A stretch of 64,000 nucleotides of DNA from Tyto alba (Eukaryota; Chordata; Aves; Strigiformes; Tytonidae), in the NCBI RefSeq assembly GCF_018691265.1, contig NW_024881322.1:9289989-9353988 (forward strand). Direction: 5' to 3'. The position numbers and the translations under genes were made by a program. This document shows, one piece after another, positions 1-14,296 of this stretch; position 1 is the first letter of the stretch, and each line of letters begins with the position of its first letter. The notes beneath the pieces are model-generated. The model was not told the origin of the DNA and did no database searches. It was given only the letters and a program-made list of their open reading frames with translations.

Positions 1-3000
1 CCCCAACTGGCTTGTCAGGAGGAGAAAGGCAACCGGAGTCAGAGGAACAATGAGAGCCTCAGACCACCTACCCCGGGGTGAGCAACGCCTCCACGACCCG
101 GGGAGATGCACGCTGCTGAGACCCTACACAGGCACTGGTATCGGTGAGAAAGTTTTCTGATTTGTAGTCTTCATTTCCATGCTGGAGCTTGGCCAATGGC
201 CATCATGTGTGAGGCCCTTTCTTCTAGCCAGGTGTTCATTTCACAGCTCTCCTGCTCCACAAGAGCTGTCTAGTTTAGGCTGGCAATGCTGACTGTGCAT
301 TTTTTTATCTCTTTATAGATAAGGCTTTCCACTCCAGCAATACTTACATCCTGATCTTTTTGCTTTTCCATTTACAGACTTGTGCTTAATTCTTTCATAG
401 CATCTATGACATCCAGAGCTTTGCATAGGAAGTGTCTCTTGTGATCCATTTCTCTCTTGGGCACTGTCCTGCTCCACTGAAGCTCAGTGGGGCCTTTTCT
501 GGTAACATCAGCCAGAGACTACCAGAGCGCCTCGGACGGCAAGTGTGTAACACATCGCAGCCCAGAGGGCAGGTTCTCTTAGTTCACTCTTAAGCCAGTG
601 ACAATTTTTGTGAACAAAACCACTCCTTCTACAAAGCAGAGGCTGCTCCAATTTCCACTACTGCACTCAGATCGTGAGAAATTCCCAGTTACCCACCACC
701 AGTGCTGAAAGTAACATCCATTTTGGGGTGGTCGCTGGACACCAGGTAACACATACTCAAGAAGTGGGAAGGATACTTGCTCTAGCTACCCCTTAACCCT
801 TGTCCCTCACTAGAAGAGCCGTAAGTGGCAAATGCACCCACCGGGCTACACTCCAGCCAGAAGCAACATCACAGGTACCAAGTGAGCACTGCTAATTAAT
901 AAGATATCCATTATATTCAACCTCAGAATGCTATGGTTAGCTATCATAAATGATGGTCCTAAAAGCAGTTTCCCTTGCCTTGCCTCATATGCAGAGCCTG
1001 TTTCCTTCTTGACTTGAACATTGTTTAATATATTCAGTCTTTGCAAAGTAATTTTTACATCTTACACATGCATACTGCATAGGTATAAACAAAAACACGT
1101 GGGGCTGAAGTCAAACCTCTCAGTTTCTGTTCCTAGCATATCTTTTCTTCATGCTTCAAAACCTCCAAACCCCTCCCTAGTCTCCTACCCATGCATCTTG
1201 AAGGTGCTGAGCAATGACAGCCGGACAGCCACCACAGGAATTTTTCACAGCCATGGTCAGCACTGCTCCTAAACTTTTCCAGAAGGGATTGCTGATGAGA
1301 TTGCAAGTCCTTTCCAAGATGACCCAGAAATATGATAGCCCCCTTTGCATCCTCCAGCCCTGAGCAACATCTTTGGTAGGAAACCAAGCACAGGGAGATC
1401 TGCAGTCCTTGAGAAAGCCTTAGAAGCTTCAGTCTGAGAAAGTTTAAAAAAGCAACAGTGTTTCCACAAGGAAGTGTGAGCTGGCTGATGTGTCTTTTAG
1501 GGCCTTTGTGGCATCACTGCCCTAGAAAACAGAAGCCACAGAGCACTCAGCATTTCTGTTCCTTGCAAACTCTGACATTTTGAGAGTGTTCTTCCTCTGG
1601 CGTGAAAACTAACCGCATTGACATACTGTGTCAAAGGAAGAGACTGCTTATTTTTCATCGAAGGAGCATTTCCATTTGATTTTCCCACAATGAAGCATCC
1701 TGCCGTGACTCCTGGAGCTCCCAGGCGACTCGGGAACCCCTGCAACTCCCCAGCTGCCTGCACGCAATCCCCCAAGTCAGAGAGGATTTACAGCAGTCCC
1801 TGATCCAGAGCAGGCACCCCACAAGCAAGCCTCTCTATCCCCTCATGGGAACAGAGGTCTTGAAGTAGTTTATCTGACCTAGAGAGTCCATAGTAATTTT
1901 GATATGGCAAATAGTCCTGCCCAAAGGATAGAGGGACCTGCAGCTTTCTGAGCCCCCAGAGAGGTTTCAAGAGCAGAGCACAGAGGTGGTCATGTCCTGC
2001 TGATTCAGGGCCACAGAAGGTAAATTATCCTCTGGGATGTCTCTGTTCCACCCCGAAGAAGATCAGTGCCCAAGGGCTTCACTCCTTAGAGGAACAGAAA
2101 ATGGGATCTCAAATCCACTTGCCCAGAAGAACAAGCTTTCTTCTTTGGGAGGCACAGGCTGCATTTCTGGCTCAGCCCTCCCTGAAGTGAAAAAGGACTC
2201 AGAAGGCATCTCTGCAGCTCTCCCTTTGTGCCTCCAGGCTCTCCCTCAGCAGCAGGAATTGGTCTCGCAGAGCTGCACATGCAGCACAGCTACCATCTCG
2301 TGGGGCTGCTTTCGGCCAGGCTTGCACCCCACCGGCACTAGCAAGGAGGTAATAACTTTCTATTCAGTAGAAATTAGGTGGTGGGAAACCTTGGTGACTG
2401 TTAAAGATATGTCAGTGCAGGGGAAGTTTAGCCAGTGCCCAATTGCCCAGTGCATCAAATCTTAAGCGAAGCTGTCAGCCACATTTTAGTTCTGGGGAAA
2501 TTAGCAGGGCATTTTATGACATATTTCAGGGCCACTTTTAATCTTATTTTTGACCCCTGTGGCAGGACCAAGAGATCGAGTACCAGCCTTCTGTTAGCAG
2601 AAGCAAAGACCATGTGTCCTATTTCCCAAACATAGCACTGAACTTTTCCCTCAGGCCTCCATGGGTCAGTCAAATGGAATAAACAAATAAGGATCTTTTA
2701 GCTGACTAACTGGAAAGTATTTCTCCTCTTAATAAAAATATGCTGAGCAAGCACTGGGGAGAGAGGGGGAGTCTTTCCAGAGCAAAATCTATGCATTTAT
2801 TTCATCTTTTGTTTGACAGAGGCAATGTAGAATAACCCCATTGCAGAGAAGCATACAACAGAGGAGCTTCATCCTCAGCCTGTCACTGATCTCAGCTGTT
2901 TATCCTTGTAACTTTGTCATCAGTCACAGTGACCACGTCACAGGCGTAAACATCATGAGACTTGACTCAACCTTTGTCCTGCCTCATGGCCTGCTCTACG

Positions 3001-6000
3001 CTAATGTTTTCCTCCTGTTAATTCAGCTATCTTATTCCTTATGCCAGGAAAGGTACATTATTACACGCTCAGAGTACTGACCTCAGAGAGTCTACAAATC
3101 CAGTGAGACTTTGTTAGAGGATGCCAACTGCTTTTAAGAGCCAAGAACTCTCACAGGAACACTTTTGCTTCAAACACCACAAAGATCAAGGTTACACTTA
3201 CCTAAGTACCAGGGAACAAATGGTTTTAGGCAGGGAGAAGGGGTAGGTAAGATTCTTTTCTTGCACACGAAACCAAGTCACGCGTCTCCCAGCACAGAGA
3301 TGCTGCAAAGCAGCAAGGACTGGTGTGCCCCAACATGAAGACCGTATTACCCCAACTCCTGCACCACTCTGAGCACACGCTTTGCACACCCCTGAGAGCT
3401 TTGTATGGGCCTTGCACGTAAAGGCATTTTGACATGTTCTTTGCTATTGTTTCTACGAGGTCACATCACCCTCACAAGCACTTGACATTTTATTGTGGAT
3501 CCTGCTGAAATCAGTGTCTTCACACATGCCACAGACAGCAAGGGACCTCTGCCACAAACTCTGCCACATAAAAAGCAAAGCTATTTAAAAGGTACAGGGA
3601 ATAAAACCTTGCAAACGTACTGGTCATCATCACAGCTTTAGAAGGAAGAAAGCTGCTTCACATGCAACTGAACTCTTGATGAAAGAGCTAACAAGCTGCA
3701 GGAAAACATCACCTTAGCAGTGCTTGATCCTTTAACTTAAATGCCTGGTGCCTACTTGTAGGCATGAAGACAAAGGAAAACAGTATATTCAAAAATAAGA
3801 CCAGTTCTCTAATTAAATCACAACAATATCCAAAAAAAATGAAAACAAACTTCAAAGGAAGGAAGGAAAACACAGCCCAGAAATAAATATGTTCTGTGAA
3901 AATTACCACAAAATGCCAAGTTATATCTTACAAAGCACTAACCAGAAGTCCTTAAACCTTCAGACGCCAGCTTATCCAACACACTACTCTTCTCAGCTCA
4001 GGATATGTGAGGATACTTAAGGAATGCAACCCAGATGTTTATGCTTTTTTCAAATTTAAGTCTTTCTGAAACACTAAACCAGTAAGATGAGTAGTGTTTT
4101 TCAGCCACCAGGCACCAGTCTGTTAATTACAAAACAGATAGGCTTGTCTGGCTGAGCTGGGAAAAAGGGGGAGCAACCACTCATGCTAATGAATACTGAA
4201 ACAGAAGATTCACCAGGTAGTGGTACTTGTTAATATTTTTTCTTTTATGCTTGACTTTTAAATGGGATCACATCTTCCCATCCAAGGAAGATCTTGTTCC
4301 CAAGTTCATTTCAGTAAGGTAACTTCTGTTGCAGCTCCTGCCTTGTGTGGCCCACAGCAGAGCCACAATACACATCAGCTATTGGGGCAAGCACATTGCC
4401 AGAGGGCTGCTGAGAAGGTGGTTAATCTGAAATTCAGATTCCAACACATTGCCTGGATCTGACTTATTTCTGGGCTTACAGATGCAGACAAGCCAAAAAA
4501 TAAAAAAAAAAAAAAAAGCAGCCAGTGAAAATAATTACTGTCATTATTTCTTGGCAACTACTTTCCCATGTATATCATTTGGTATATTTTTGTATTTTAT
4601 GTATCTGTAGATAGCTTTAAAGGTATTACTGGTGTTTGGACAAGTGGAAGTAAACCAGATGCCTTGGCTTGGCACCAGCTTCAGGTTTTTCCCCAAATTG
4701 CCCATTTCTAGTAAAGGCTGTGACCAAAAGGTTTTTGGTGATTTTACTGTGACAAGAACAAGACAAGTGGACGACACTCTGAAATAAAGAAACTCCCTTA
4801 GGACAATGTTCTCTCCTGATTAAAGCTGCCTAGCAGTTCACGCACACCAGTGCTGCTTTTGATCCAGTTCTCAGTCAGGACTGAGCCATGGGCGCAGAAG
4901 CATCTCTGAGCACAGACTCTCCTTTTTCCTTCATCTCTCAGAGGTTCCACTCCAGCAGAGTCCTTCCCAATTGAGGCATGCTGGAGCCAGCTCCCAGTCA
5001 CTGCCTTTGCTCCCAGGGCACAGGGGAAGACAAACACAGTATGGCTCAGTGTGTAGGCTCTGGACTGGGAGGCCACAACCCCCTTTTTAGTGCTAAATTA
5101 ACCTTACAGCTACTAAGCACCACGGATGTCCACACTGCTTCTCTACCCTGCATTTTTCCCTCCTGCCCTCCATCTGTGACCTCTACTCCTCCAAAAAGCG
5201 CAAGGGATCACAGTTTCTGCCAGAGGCTCTAGATACTCTGGTAACGCAAAAAAAATAGTAAACCACAGAAAAGGTTCAGGATTTTATTCCATTACCTCTG
5301 TCGCTGCCCTTCAGGGAAGGAAATTCCTTATCCCACTAGGCAGGTAATCCTCAGCAAGGTGACGCGTTCAGTCAGAATACAAACTCCTAACACATGTAGT
5401 TACTACATGGGGTTTTTTTTTCGCAAAGACTAAAACCCACACTTTTTCTTTAGTATTTTTCATAACAATTGCAGCAATAAGAGCACAGCTTGGAAAATAC
5501 CAAATTGGCATTTCCAAAGCCTTTTGGCTGTCCCGTTTTGCTCTAGAAGAGCTATCCTCTTGACACTGTCCTACAAAAACATAGTATGTGTTGCATCACA
5601 CCCTTAATAGCCAGAAGAGCAACATTTATACTACTTTATATGAATGAGACATGAAGAAAAATTAAGTGTCTTATGGATAACTCAACAAGCTATTCATCTA
5701 ACTGGGCCTTAATTTATTTGATCTATAATAACAAAATATTTCCTCCTTTAATTTAATTCTTTAAATTCACCAGATGATAGAAGAATATTGTAAGCAGAAA
5801 TTCTGTACTAGAAACCACATTCCAGTTGTATTGAGAAATCACTTTCTTGTGGTGGAACTAGAAGTCTGCTCTTGGAGATGCAAGGATTTATTTTTCTCTG
5901 CAATAGTTTTCATCATGGTTGAGATGTAGTGTACACTACAGAACAGACCTTAGTTTGGATGCCGAAGAACCTCATGAGTAGTAAATCTTTTTTCTTAAGC

Positions 6001-8725
6001 AATTAAATTTCTGGCTTTAATCTTTCATTCTCTTGATAGAAGTGGTTTCCTGGATCAGGCTGAAAGCCAGAAAATAATCTGCAAAACAAAGGTTCCCCCC
6101 AGCTCTAAACTATATTTAATATTCCTCTTCCACTCCAATCATCCCTGCTGTTTTCTTTTTAAATCTTTTTTTTTTTTTTTTTCTTCTTTCTTCACTGTAT
6201 TGTAAAAGACCAACTCTCACAGCTGGGGAAAAGTGAGCAAGTTGCAGGACACACTGTCTTAAGAGACCTGAAGCATTGGTACACCTCAAATCTCGCCATT
6301 TCTATCATTCATTAGGGAAAGTGCTAAAGCTGGAAGAAATATTCACAGTCCTCATACCTTGCTCTTGCCTTTAGCATCTCAGTTACAACAACACTAATCT
6401 AGAAGTCCACATCCATCACCACTACTCCTGTCTAGTCTCTCCTTTCACATCCAGGGAGGGAAACCCACTGAATGCTGGCATACCAGATGATCCCTTCTAT
6501 CTGTAAATGAAAGATTACTAGAAAAAAAAAAATATTACAAAAGTGATAGTAACTTTATGAACTAAAGGGTCCTAGAACATTTTAATTAAGCAGTTAAATG
6601 AGATAGAAAGCATTTGTTCAGCAAGACACCGTTGTTTCCTATTAACCCTGCACTTTCTGCTCTGAAGTCACATTACAGAAAGCCATGCCAGCAGGTACAG
6701 ACATGCATTACACCAGTGGTCCTGCCCCTTCCAGGAAGGGCTCCTTCCACTAGAAGCTGTCTGACAGACATCACCCAGGACCATATTTCAAAGTAACGCA
6801 AAAGACTGGATTGGATTGAGACACCCATCAAACTGTGAACCTGAAGCCTCCTGCCAGACCGTTTGCGTGTCGGGTAGTACATTCCTGCATCAGTATGGCC
6901 ATCTCCACATATCAACATGTTAAAGACTTGTCCTTTCTGATTATGGGCATTGACGCTTCAGAGACAGTAATGAGGTTTAATGCAGGTCTTCAAAGCACTC
7001 AAATTCTCTACTTCAAGTTAGAAAGGAATCTTGCACATGCACACCAATATAAAATGCATTACATATTCCAATGATGTCTTGCACAAAAGAAGTACTCTTT
7101 TCTTAATTAAGAGTTCTCCCTTCATTACAATTTTAGAAATGTCTAGGACATTATGGGACTTGGCAGCTGGAAATAAGTTTTCATTAAAAATACGACCTGT
7201 GAGATAAAACTGCTCTCAGACTGCATGGCAATTCTCAGTTTTCCAAACTTCAGTATGCAGCTTCTACCCCTTCATAGACTTATGATTTTTTTTTTTTTTT
7301 TTTTTTCAGGTCTGATCAAGTGAGCTGCTGAGCTGTTCTTTTTCCTTCTGCTTCCACATTACAATAAACTTAGCACGATTTGCAGGTATTTGGCACTTAA
7401 GTCTGATCCTGCAGACCTTTAAACTCTTGTTTGAACCTTTAGCCCTCAGGGTGTTAAAAACAAGATGCCCTGGCTTATTTAGTCCATGTAAACTACTTGC
7501 ATTTCCTCTTTATGGCCCCTTGCTCAACTGCACAAAATATGAGACTGTATATGAATCAGTACCCTACAAGGACAAGATCAACAGTCTTGCACCCTCTGTG
7601 GGCTAACAAAAATACTACAATACATTTGAAAACAGCTGTAGACAAAAAGTCTACTTTTCTGATGCCCTTTTTAGACTTTCCAGCATCAGTTCTGTGTCAA
7701 CATGTTTCTCTTCCAAGCATCAATTCATGCAAAATATTTTTATAAACAAAAAGAACTAGGAAACTGCTGAGTAATTTCCTAAATCAGAGCCAGAGAATAT
7801 CCCATCTTACTTGTTTAAAGTCAGTGAAAGTACCTGTTAGCACTGTTGACTGGCATATGTTATTGAAGAAGGTGACAAGATTAGATCAGTAGCCTTAATT
7901 TAACAGGAGAAACAGCCTGTTAACATCAAAAAAAATCAGCCACTAACAGAAGATAATTGTCATATTTGCTTAATGATTTCAGGAAAATAAATAAATAAAT
8001 TAATTTCTCTAGGATCTGGGAAACTGAGCAAGCACCTGTAGCCACTTATTAGAGGAACTCTTTGTCCAATACACAACACCTTCCACAGTGCTGTGCCCCT
8101 ACAAACAGGAGCCAGAGACACAATGCAATACTCAAGTTATCAATTTGCTTGACATAGAAGATACCAAAAGGACAGTCAAAAGTGGAGACCATGTGTGTTT
8201 TAAGGGAAGCATGGCTCCAAATAGGTCAGATAAGTAATTGGGCGGTAATACAATTGTGTGAGGTTACATTAAAGCCTACAGTTATTCATTTTATTACATT
8301 TTGCTGTAAACCACTGAACTGACAATCTATCTAGGTTGAAGTTTATTTGGTTAAGTTTAGAAATGTACAGAAAATAAACATTTCAGTGCTATCTTTGGCT
8401 TGCTTACCCAGGGTAGAGTTCAAGATACTCTAGGCTAGATTTCAAAGCTATTGAGCCTGCAGGAAGCAGTAGGTACCTAAATGGCCTGAAAACTCAAGGC
8501 AGGGCCACTCCACTGTTAAACACTAGTTTAAAAACAGACTCTTCCTACACACCCCTAAAAGGGTTGTTGTTTCTTTACAAAAGCAGATTTGCTTCCATGG
8601 AACTCCTATGGTGTGCCCCTGCAGGGTTCAAGCCCAAAACCTGTCCATACTATACTCGTCTAGGGAGTACATTAATTCATGTAGAGGAGCTCCACAAATA
8701 GACAGCCCAAATCTAGAGTTCTGAT
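1..8725. other. Intergenic DNA
   Basis: No gene is recognised on either strand; open frames are short and have no family signature. Apart from simple tracts (poly-A 4,502-4,517, poly-T 6,166-6,182 and 7,286-7,306) I see no clear structure. Confidence 0.6.
7286..7306 (+). repeat. Poly-T tract (21 T)
   Basis: This simple homopolymer is followed by CAGG. No associated retroposon body was recognised. Confidence 0.85.
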
Positions 8726-9777
8726 TGTCCTGGGTTTGAGTGAGTGGTGGGGTTTTTGGTGGCAGGGGAGGGAGATGTAGGGGCGGCCCCCTGTAAGAAG
8801 TTTCTTTAAGCTCCCCCAGCTCCACGTCAGCTCCACTTCTGTTTGGGAAATTGAGCCAATCAGCTGCGCCTCTGCGATAACGTATTTAAGAAGGGACGTG
8901 GTGACGGGCAGTGGGACTGGTGAGGAGGAGTTGCTGCAGCTGCGTGAACACCAAGGTCAGTGGAAGAACGGAGGAAGAAAGGAGGGGGGAGGTGTGCCGG
9001 AGCAGAGACCCCCCTGTATCCTGTGGGGAGACGGCAGGGTGGCCCCCCCGTCACCCATGAAGATCTATGGTGGAGCCTGTGGCTTCTGCCTGGATGATTA
9101 AGGTGACTGTGCCCAAAGAAGGCCAGGGTCTTGTGGGAAAAGGCATCCCTGCTGTTGTAGTCCAGCGCTGGGAGGATTGCAGCACGTGGGGGTGTCACAC
9201 GCGGGAGCAGCTCAGGAAGGGCTGCAGCCCGTGGGAGGGACTCCGGTTGGAGAAAGTTGGTGCCCCACGCCAGAGCAGTGTGGGGAACGCTGCAGCCCGT
9301 GGGAGGGACTCGTGTCAGAGAAAGCTTGTGGAGGACTGTCTCCTGTGAGGAGGACCACAATGGAGCCGGGGGAGAAGTTCCAGAAGCTCCCCACACCAAA
9401 AATGGAAAAGCAGCAGCACTGACTGCACCCCCAATTCCCTGCCCCTGCGCCACTGGGGGAGGAGGTAGAGATATCGGGAGCAGAGCTGAGCCCGGGAAGA
9501 AGGGAGGGGTGGGGGGAAGGTGTTCTCAAGATGTGGCAATGCTGCTCACTGTCCTACTCTGTTAAGTGTTGTTAGTGTCTGTAATAAATGTATGTGGTTT
9601 TTTTTTTCCCCTAACGAGTCTGCCTTTTGATCATGACCATAATGGGTGATTTTTTTCCCATCCCAGTCCTAACTCGAACCCCAAGCCTGGCTCTCTGTCC
9701 CTTCTTATTGCCAGAAGAGAAGGAGGAGACATTGGCTGTGTGGTGTTAGGTTGCCAACCAGGCTCAAACCATGACAT
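8726..9777 (+). mobile_element. Solo LTR of an endogenous retrovirus
   Basis: The segment starts TGTCCTGGGTTTGAG and ends CTCAAACCATGACA, so it has TG...CA ends in an imperfect terminal inverted repeat. Promoter and poly(A) signals occur in LTR order on the plus strand: CCAAT (8,856-8,860), TATTTAAG (8,883-8,890), then AATAAA (9,583-9,588) followed by a GT/T-rich stretch. The flanks CTGAT and TTAAT match at three of five bases, which could be a decayed target duplication. No retroviral gag, pol or env sequence is adjacent, so it is a solo LTR of about 1.05 kb. It is G+C-richer than its surroundings. The open frames inside (for example minus 9,453-8,860) are not retained genes. The terminal sequence resembles passerine LTR families, but I cannot name the family. 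Confidence 0.8.
9178..9330 (+). repeat. Internal repeats of the solo LTR
   Basis: CTGCAGCCCGTGGGAGGGAC starts at 9,222 and again at 9,290, each followed by a diverged GGAGAAAG or CAGAGAAAG segment. A third, weaker copy (TGCAGCACGTGGG) begins near 9,178. These look like sub-repeats of the LTR body. Confidence 0.75.
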
Positions 9778-12444
9778 TAATACTTCAAATCTTGACGTTT
9801 CAGCCTAAACAGCTGGAGTATATAATGGCTAGCACACTTGGCCTATTTCGCTATGGCTTGAGCCTCAAAGCAAAAGAGGAGCTAGCAATAACTGACTTCC
9901 CATGGGTTAAATACACAGCTATATCTTCTTACAACAGGACGTTCATCTCAGCAAGTCTCTGCCCACATCATGAGAAAGTGCATCAGCTAGATGCTGCCTA
10001 GAACACTTCATGGTCTAGAATGGTACCTGCCTTCAGCCCAGCACTCATGAAGGCAGAGCCACAAGCTATCCTGACTGCACGAGCTTGGTAGAATGCACTG
10101 GGACAAAGTTTCCACCCTCATTTGTCCAAATCTCATTTCCTGCTATCCAGAAGCAGCTGGAAGACAGAGTTCATTCCAGGATTGGACCATCCTCACTCTG
10201 TTCTGCAACACGGTGCTTCCCAACTCACAGTGAGTACCAGGCATAAGTGCCACAAAACAAGTGACAATTCCCAAGGATCTCAACAGCCTGTCCTGCTTTA
10301 ACAAGAAGGAGCTGATAACTGCTCTGCAAATACCCACTGCTTGGTGCAATCAACACATCTGTACGTTTACTTTCACTGAATTAGTCAAAAGTTACTCCGA
10401 CTGAGGCAGTAAACATTGCTGCATACTTGCAATGGTTCCCTAATTTGTTGTGTTGCTTCTGTATGACAGCATTACTACTTGCTATGGCAAAGCCCTAACA
10501 AAATCCATTGGTGGTAAAAGTCTAGTAAAATCACCTGGCATACATTTACTAGAGTGATATTTTAGCGCTTTAGTGCAGTGCATTCTGCAGATAAATTTGC
10601 AAGGAGTACTATTCCCTTTCCATTTCGACTGTAGCTGCATTTATGCATTAGTCACCCCAGAAGGATTTGGCTCCAAGAAGGGTTAGTTTTCCAAAATCCT
10701 AAACAAGCCATCTGGTTAGATCAAACTTTCTAGGAGCCTTAATGAGAGAAAACCCACAGGTGCTGATGGGAAGCATCTCACAGTCAATCTACTGACCAAT
10801 GAACTTGATGGGGCCCAGACAAACTGGCAGGAGGTGCTCAGCCACCTGTGTGGCCAAAGAACCAGCCACATGCCAATATCATACTGGGCCCTGATGTATT
10901 CAGTCTACCAATGTCATTACATGGTTTCACACAGGAAATTCTTGCTTCAGGTGTTGCCATTGCAAGGAAAGAAACTGGTGGATGAGGTATGCTAAGAAAG
11001 GGATTAAAGAGCAGAAGTTTTTCCATTATCATTTTTTCCCTCCTCAGCCAGGACATGAAGCTAAATCTTATTTCCAGGGAGGCCTCCATTTTATTCCCCT
11101 CAACCTTCACAATCCCTCTTGTCCTCTAAAATCCACATACGTGCCATTGGGCAATAAACTCAAGGACACCAGCTTTCCCTTTCTTTCAGCAGTAGTTTGT
11201 GGTCGTCTTGAACAGACTTTAAGAGAGAAACAGAAAAAACTGAATACATACCAACTAGCAAAAAACAATACACACCTAAAAGGGAAAACCAGAGTTGGAT
11301 GTGACTGCAGAACCTATATTCAATCTGTATTCAATGCTTTGCCATTCACAGGCACTTTCACTCCCTGTCAGCAAGAAGTAGAATGGCAGTAGTCATTTGC
11401 CAGCTTCCATGTATGTGTCTCCTTGTTACTCTCAACTATATACAATTTTCTTAAGTCATTATGTCAACTGTCAAGACTTTGACACTGAGCTTTGCTTCAC
11501 TATTCCAGACTTCAAGAACCATGTTCAAGTCAGAGTAGCTTTTATGAATCAGTGTAAGATTATTTTCTTCTTTAAGAGTACCACCTAGAGCTTGGAAGTG
11601 GTTATGTCTTCCATCAGCCAATAAGATAGTTTAAAATTGTTACTAAGTGGAAAGTATCTATGGGAAGTCATTTGCCATGATTAGACACAGCAACTCCTGT
11701 GATGTCCATTCTGACATGGTAGCAATAATTCTGATTTAATTTGAAAAATCAGAAATCTCAACTCACCATATAGCTTTGTCTAACGCAATGGACTAGATGC
11801 AATAGCAATATTTTTACCAAAACCAGTGAAAAACACTGCAGGAGTTTCAGGAAGGCATTATGCATTGTAATGAAGATATTCTGTCATGTTTTCCAATCAT
11901 CCTATTGCTTTTGTTCATACAGAGCCAGTTCTTAGCAAGTATCCTGTTCATCCTAAGAAGATACATTTCCACCCCAAAAGGCTTTGCCTGAAACACAAGT
12001 AATCATGGATTGTTGCTGCTCCAAATGAAGGACATAACTATTGCTTTCTAGCTGGCATAGATGCAATATTGTTTAGGAAAAAAAGGCTAAAGAACACGCT
12101 TAGCAAATCCACAGGCATGCATACTCCACATACACACAGAAGTAATCCAAGCATCTCTAATGTTCTCTCTCATCACTCAAGAGGGAGATGTGAAAACTTC
12201 ACTCACAACATTTGCCACAACAAGAAGAGCGTTCACCTTCTGCTCCTGATGGGTGGTGATTTACAAGCCCAGAGTGACGGTCTCGTTACCGCACACAGAG
12301 ACAGGCTCTGCGTTTAGACTTGTGCCAGGCTGTGCTCCAGGACCCCAAGAGGGCTCTCAGTTCCCTGCACAATGGGAGGTCAAAAACCAAACCAAACATA
12401 GGCTATTCCTGGCAAGATACCACTGAACTGCACAGGGGAAATAG

Positions 12445-12476
<32 letters not shown>

Positions 12477-13134
12477 CAAGAGGGTGCATGGTGTTTTCAA
12501 ACCAGCATTTTAAACACATTATTCTTTGAACTTGGAAGTCAACCTGAAAGAAAAGTACATGCTGAGCACGTACTGGCAAACAGCCCCAGGCTTCATAATT
12601 TACCCCAAGCCTGTCACCAGGGGCATCAAAATTAAAGTTCTGGGAATAGGAGCTAGGCTAGAGTTGTGCAGTGTAAGCCCTGCTCCACTTGTCCAATGGT
12701 TTAAAGACAACAAAAAGCAAATATAAGCAAGTCTCCTCAACTCTAACATTGTGCACAGAAGGGTACTATTAGCAAAATGTTTATGCTTCTGTTTCAGGGA
12801 GGTAAACACTCTATACACACAACCATCGAAAAACAACAGCACGTCCCTGGAAAGGACTATTGCTAAGGTAAAATCTTTTCTCAGAGATCAGTCCTTGATT
12901 CTCCTTTCCCCCCAACAGACAAGTCAGCCAACTGTTTGGTGTGAAAACAAATTCTCCCAGTGTGGCCACAAGCTGAGCTAACACAAGAAACATTTCCTCT
13001 TGCCCAACTTCTGCAGATGATGGGACTTGGTCCCAGGGCATTGTATTTAGTTTCAGTCTAGAGCTGCAGATCAGCCCGAGGCTGGGAATCCCACCCACGC
13101 CCTGGTATGAAGGAAACAGTGTTGAAAGGAACGC
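9778..13134. other. Intergenic DNA
   Basis: This lies between the solo LTR and the duplicated segment. The frame at 10,982-11,392 (136 codons) matches no family I know. The only distinct feature is the T-then-A tract at 12,445-12,475. Confidence 0.6.
12445..12475. repeat. T11-A20 simple tract
   Basis: Eleven T are followed directly by twenty A. The tract can fold back on itself and is prone to length change. Confidence 0.9.
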
Positions 13135-13225
13135 ATTTTTAAGGACTAAACATTTAGCTGTTTAGGGTATAAACCATGTAAAGGAATTTAGCCAGAAGTA
13201 TGTAATCAACTAAGGGAATAACATA
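13135..13225 (+). repeat. Copy A of a diverged duplicated segment
   Basis: The segment around ACTAAACATTTAGCTG...GTATAAA...TAGCCAG...TATGT...GAATAACAT is repeated in the same orientation about 1.16 kb away (14,297-14,382), with roughly three quarters identity by eye. It is either an old local duplication or two members of an unnamed dispersed repeat. Confidence 0.65.
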
Positions 13226-14296
13226 CAACTTCTCTCAGTATATTGTAATTGGTTTTGCTAACAAAGTTAAGAGAAGCAATTTGGTGGTGTTTCAAGAAGA
13301 GGCAGCCTGTATTTAGGCAGAGCAATTCAGATTCAGTGAAGTGTATTTGCATTTATTTACCTTTGTCTTGATGCATAACTCAAATCCATCTAGGCAGCTA
13401 TCCTTCTGGGTAGCAGTTCTGCTGTGGAACAGCAAACAGCTGTGCAGGCGCACACACACAAACTCACACTGAATTTACAAAACGGTCACCAGATTTTGGC
13501 CAGATACTAGCCATCTTCAAAGAGGTATGGTTTAATGCTATTGCTTCACAACCAAAGCTAGGACACCATCCTTCAGTGCCCAGGTAAAGATCTCCCATGT
13601 GGAGCCCATGGTACCTCCATGGCACTGCTATGAAGACACACGTTCACCCTTAGGGCCATGCAGCCACAGACAGCCAGATCCTTTCTCTCACAGTATAACC
13701 ACTCACACAGCCAGAGCAGCAGAGAGTTTTTGCATATGCCCCAATTACTGGGGGTGTGGGGGGGTAAGGATCTAATAGAAATGCAAAAAAAGCACCCAAC
13801 TCTCCATTACACAACCTTTTCACTTTTGAAGCAAAACCCACAATGACTTTAAAGACTTACACCAACCTTGCCAGGCTTTCTGGGGACTTTAAAGCACCAT
13901 GACTATAACACAAAAACCATCCAGATGATGCAAATCTAAAACTTGGAGAGTATTAGGTGTCTAATGGGACACCCCAGAGCATCTGACTGTGTTATGACTA
14001 CACTGCAGTCACTACCATAACCACAGTTCGGTGCGGAGGTACTCAAATACAAAATTCAGCCAAGTAATGGGATTTCAGCATTTAGTCTTTGCTGAGCTCT
14101 GACCTAAATTCTTCTGGCTCCCAGGTAGGCAGCTCATAGTTCAAGTACAGCTATAGTGTACTTCAAATACAGCAGCTGTTACAGTTTAAGAATAATATAG
14201 ATGGGTCTCAATTTCCAAATTCTGTGGCGCTTTGAAGTCCAGTTTTGAGATCCAACCGGGAAAGGAACTGGCTCTGAGCAGGAAGATTATTTCTGA

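Noticed and set aside
8860..9565. Several overlapping frames of 67-197 codons on both strands
   Set aside because: They lie inside the solo LTR and have no retroviral protein features.
9661..9690. ACTCGAACCCC, resembling a tRNA B-box complement
   Set aside because: It lies within the LTR and no cloverleaf or A-box was found.
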